7,701 nt of DNA. Origin: Pseudomonadota bacterium. Lineage in GTDB: Bacteria; Desulfobacterota; Desulfobulbia; Desulfobulbales; SURF-16. A program made the translations under genes and the position numbers. The notes below the pieces were generated by a model that worked only from the letters and a program-made list of their open reading frames with translations, did no database searches and was not told the DNA's origin. Shown here piece after piece: positions 5,171 to 7,701 of the stretch (position 1 is the stretch's first letter; each line of letters starts with the position of its first letter). Location of the stretch: the NCBI GenBank assembly GCA_030597865.1, contig JAUVQZ010000141.1, positions 1-7,701 on the forward strand, given 5' to 3'.

Positions 5171-7701
5171 ATGCCTCGAAGTGGCCGTTGCCAGAAAACA
5201 TCTTCCATTTCAACCTTGGCCTGCTTTTTTCTCCTGGCCATTCAGCTACTCTTTACCCTATCGACACCATCCCCCCTTTACAGTCAGGACAAGGAACCCG
5301 TCAGGATCGGCGTCCTTGCCAAACGGGGTTACCAGCAGGCCCTGCAGAAATGGTCGCCAACCGCCTCCTATCTCAACCAGGCCCTGCCAGAAGCCAGCTT
5401 TGAAATTGTCCCCCTCAATTTTGATGAAATCCGCAGGGCCGTGGCTGACCAAAGCATCGATTTTGTCATTACCAACAGTGCTTATTATGTCCAACTGGAG
5501 TTTGATCATGGCACCAGCCGCATTGCCACCCTGAAAAATCTGGTCAATGATGTGCCGGAAAAACGCTTTGGCGGTGTCATCTTCACCCGGGCCGACAGAG
5601 ATGACATTTCTTCATTTCAGGACCTGGACAACGTTAAATTTTATGCCGTGGACCAGGCCTCTCTGGGGGGCTGGCAGATGGCCTGGCGCGAGTTTCACAG
5701 CCACGACATCTCGCCCCAGCGTGACTTTGCCTCCCTAACCTTTACCGGCACCCACGACAAGGTCGTCCATGCCGTGCTCAGCGGCAAGGCGGATGCGGGT
5801 ACGGTGCGCAGCGACACCCTGGAGCGAATGGCCGCTGAGGGTAAAATAGACCTGGCCGACCTCAAAATTATCAATGAATCCTCCCCAACCATACCATTCT
5901 CCTACCTTTGCAGCACCCGGCTCTATCCGGAATGGCCCTTTGCCAAGCTCAGGCATACCCAGGATTCTCTGGCTGAAAAGTTAAGCATCGCCCTGCTCTC
6001 CATGCCACCTGACTCCGCAGCCGCCCGGGCTGCCTCCATTGCCGGCTGGACCGTCCCCCTTGATTACCAGCCTGTCCACGAACTCATGCAAGAGCTTCAC
6101 CTGGGCCCCTACCAGCGCCGTCTTGGCCCCATTACCTTAAAAGATCTCTTCCGGGAGCATAAACTCAGCGTTATCCTCCTTGCCCTGCTCCTTACCCTCC
6201 TTCTTTTATGCCTCAGCGTCCTTTTCCGCCTTAACCAGAGGTTGCACCAAACCAAGAATGACCTATCAGAACAACTCATCAAGGTGAGGGGGGCAGAAAA
6301 GAATTACCAGGAGATCTTTAACGGCACCAATGAGGCCATCTTCGTGCATGACATCAGCGATGGCGCCATCCTTGATGCCAATCAGGCCATGTGTGACATA
6401 TACGGCCACACCCTTGCTGAGGCCAAAGAACTCAGCATGGGGGATCTCAGCTCTGGAGAATACCCCTATAACCAGGAAGAGGCGGCCCGCATTATGGGCC
6501 AAACCCTTGCAGATGGTGAAAAAAACTTTGAGTGGCATGCCAAAAAGAAGGATGGTTCCCTGTTCTGGGTGGAGGTAAACCTCAAACCAGCCATTATTGG
6601 CAGTCATAAAAGGCTCCTGGCCGCGATTCATGACATCACCGAAAGAAAAAATGCCGAAGATGAGTTGCGGCGCTACCGCCTGCACCTGGAAGAAATGGTC
6701 AGGGAGCGCACAGTTGATCTGCAAAAAAGTGAGGCCAGCCTTGCTGAGGCCCAGCGTTTGGCCCATCTCGGCAGTTGGGAATGGCATATTAATGACGGCA
6801 GCCTCTGGTGGTCGGAGGAGACATACCGTATTTTTGGCGTGGATGTGGAGGAATCCCCTGTTGACTACGACTCCTTCCTTGCTGCAATTCATGCCGATGA
6901 TCGACAGGCAGTTGTCCAGGACATTGAAGAAGCCCTCCATGCCAAGATGTATGACATTGAGCACCGCATCGTGCGGCCGGACGGTGCCATCCGTATTGTC
7001 CAGGAGCGGGGCAAAACTATTTTTAGTGATACCCACGTGCCACTGAGGATGGTGGGATCTGTACAGGACATCACGGATAGAAAAAAAAATGAGGCTGAGC
7101 AGCAGGAGTTGAGAAACCAGCTCAACCAGGCCCAGAAGCTTGAGGCCATTGGCACCATGGCCGGTGGTATTGCCCATGACTTCAACAACATACTTGGTGC
7201 CATTAACGGCTACACAGAACTGGCCATTATAAAGTCAGGGGAGGAAAATGAGGTTACTTCGCTCCTGGGCAAGGTCCTGCAGGCCGGAAACCGGGCCAAG
7301 GATCTTGTCAATCAGATTCTCACCTTCAGCCGTAAGGAGAAATTACATCGTCAGCCCATTGCCATGGCCGCCATCATCCAGGAAAGTCTGAAGCTTTTGC
7401 GGGCAACTATCCCCACCAACATCGATTTACACACCAATATCAAGGCGACAGACAGTAAGATCATGGCCGATTCCACCCAGATTCACCAGATAATGCTCAA
7501 CCTCTGCACCAATGCCCATCATGCCATGGAGCAGCAACAGGAAGGAATTTTGAACATAGACCTTGTGGATGAGGAAATTGATAGCCCGCAGGCCCAGGCC
7601 ACCAACCTAATGCCCGGCTCCTACGTCATAGTGACGGTAATCGTCAACGGCTACGTGATCAGTCCTGAGATCATTGATAGAATCTTTGATCACTTTTTTA
7701 C
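5171..7701 (+). CDS. PhnD-like sensor / PAS-PAS histidine kinase (3' end outside window)
   Basis: An open frame of 843 codons, still open at the window end. An in-frame TAA at 5159 makes ATG 5171 the first possible start; the ribosome site is a weak TAAGG. Order of parts: signal peptide (1-38, basic then hydrophobic 13-31); PhnD/phosphonate-type binding domain (43-315), shown by VRIGVLAKRG, SIDFVITNSAYYV (95-107), HDKVVHAVLSGKADAG (195-210) and a GW-x-VPLDY...LGPY tail (292-314); membrane helix (332-352); PAS 1 (379-493, ending DITERK); coiled linker (about 496-530); PAS 2 (531-637, ending DITDRK); HisKA with GGIAHDFNNILG and phospho-acceptor His669; ATPase N-box LNLCTNAHHAM with Asn781. The G1 box, normally DTG-x-G, reads VNGYV (825-829), and FDPFF reads FDHFF (839-843). 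The layout predicts a membrane sensor for a small periplasmic anion or organic ligand signalling to an unseen response regulator. Ligand and activity are unknown; altered ATP-binding residues make kinase activity doubtful. Confidence 0.9.
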   Translation, partial: MPRSGRCQKTSSISTLACFFLLAIQLLFTLSTPSPLYSQDKEPVRIGVLAKRGYQQALQKWSPTASYLNQALPEASFEIVPLNFDEIRRAVADQSIDFVITNSAYYVQLEFDHGTSRIATLKNLVNDVPEKRFGGVIFTRADRDDISSFQDLDNVKFYAVDQASLGGWQMAWREFHSHDISPQRDFASLTFTGTHDKVVHAVLSGKADAGTVRSDTLERMAAEGKIDLADLKIINESSPTIPFSYLCSTRLYPEWPFAKLRHTQDSLAEKLSIALLSMPPDSAAARAASIAGWTVPLDYQPVHELMQELHLGPYQRRLGPITLKDLFREHKLSVILLALLLTLLLLCLSVLFRLNQRLHQTKNDLSEQLIKVRGAEKNYQEIFNGTNEAIFVHDISDGAILDANQAMCDIYGHTLAEAKELSMGDLSSGEYPYNQEEAARIMGQTLADGEKNFEWHAKKKDGSLFWVEVNLKPAIIGSHKRLLAAIHDITERKNAEDELRRYRLHLEEMVRERTVDLQKSEASLAEAQRLAHLGSWEWHINDGSLWWSEETYRIFGVDVEESPVDYDSFLAAIHADDRQAVVQDIEEALHAKMYDIEHRIVRPDGAIRIVQERGKTIFSDTHVPLRMVGSVQDITDRKKNEAEQQELRNQLNQAQKLEAIGTMAGGIAHDFNNILGAINGYTELAIIKSGEENEVTSLLGKVLQAGNRAKDLVNQILTFSRKEKLHRQPIAMAAIIQESLKLLRATIPTNIDLHTNIKATDSKIMADSTQIHQIMLNLCTNAHHAMEQQQEGILNIDLVDEEIDSPQAQATNLMPGSYVIVTVIVNGYVISPEIIDRIFDHFF

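Noticed and set aside
5148..5534. 128-codon + strand frame starting at GTG 5148
   Set aside because: It overlaps the signal peptide and binding domain of the sensor protein in another frame and has no domain features of its own.
6266..7177. 303-codon open frame on the - strand opposite the sensor kinase
   Set aside because: The + strand over the same bases encodes clear PAS and HisKA motifs, and the antisense translation shows no recognisable domain. It is a shadow of GC-biased third positions.

Overview
The window is a bacterial chromosome segment read entirely on the + strand. It has two parts: a conserved cell-envelope and housekeeping gene cluster (1-4850), and a sensor histidine kinase gene (5171-7701, running off the end) behind an unusual structured intergenic region (4851-5170). 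The gene order frr-uppS-cdsA-dxr-rseP-tsaB, the moderately GC-rich codon use, and a PhnD-type periplasmic sensor fused to PAS and histidine kinase domains suggest a Desulfobacterota (former Deltaproteobacteria) genome, possibly a Desulfobulbales sulfate reducer. This placement is inference from context; no taxonomic marker in the window settles it.

Region 1-4850. The first 52 bases hold the last 16 codons of frr (ribosome recycling factor), overlapped by the start of uppS. uppS and cdsA overlap in an ATGA junction, and dxr follows 12 bases after cdsA. A 221-base gap with two small hairpins separates dxr from rseP, and tsaB starts 2 bases after the rseP stop. The genes are functionally linked. 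Dxr commits carbon to the MEP isoprenoid pathway. UppS turns isoprenoid units into the undecaprenyl carrier lipid for peptidoglycan and other surface polymers. CdsA makes CDP-diacylglycerol for phospholipids. RseP is the intramembrane protease of envelope-stress signalling. TsaB helps make the t6A modification of tRNA. All five complete proteins keep their family catalytic or signature motifs.

Region 4851-5170. After tsaB there is a near-consensus sigma-70 promoter (TTGACA, 18-base spacer, TATACT, 4894-4923). About 40 bases downstream begins a 183-base imperfect palindrome (4965-5147) with perfect 11-base ends and internal hairpins. It looks like a miniature mobile or dispersed repeat element, or a structured leader or small RNA, and is the least explained DNA in the window.

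Region 5171-7701. One open frame of at least 843 codons encodes a signal peptide, a PhnD-like ligand-binding domain, a transmembrane helix, two PAS domains, a HisKA domain with its phospho-acceptor His, and the start of an ATPase domain. The ATP-binding G1 box of that domain is altered at two normally invariant positions, so the protein may be a degenerate or non-canonical kinase. The rest of the gene lies outside the window.
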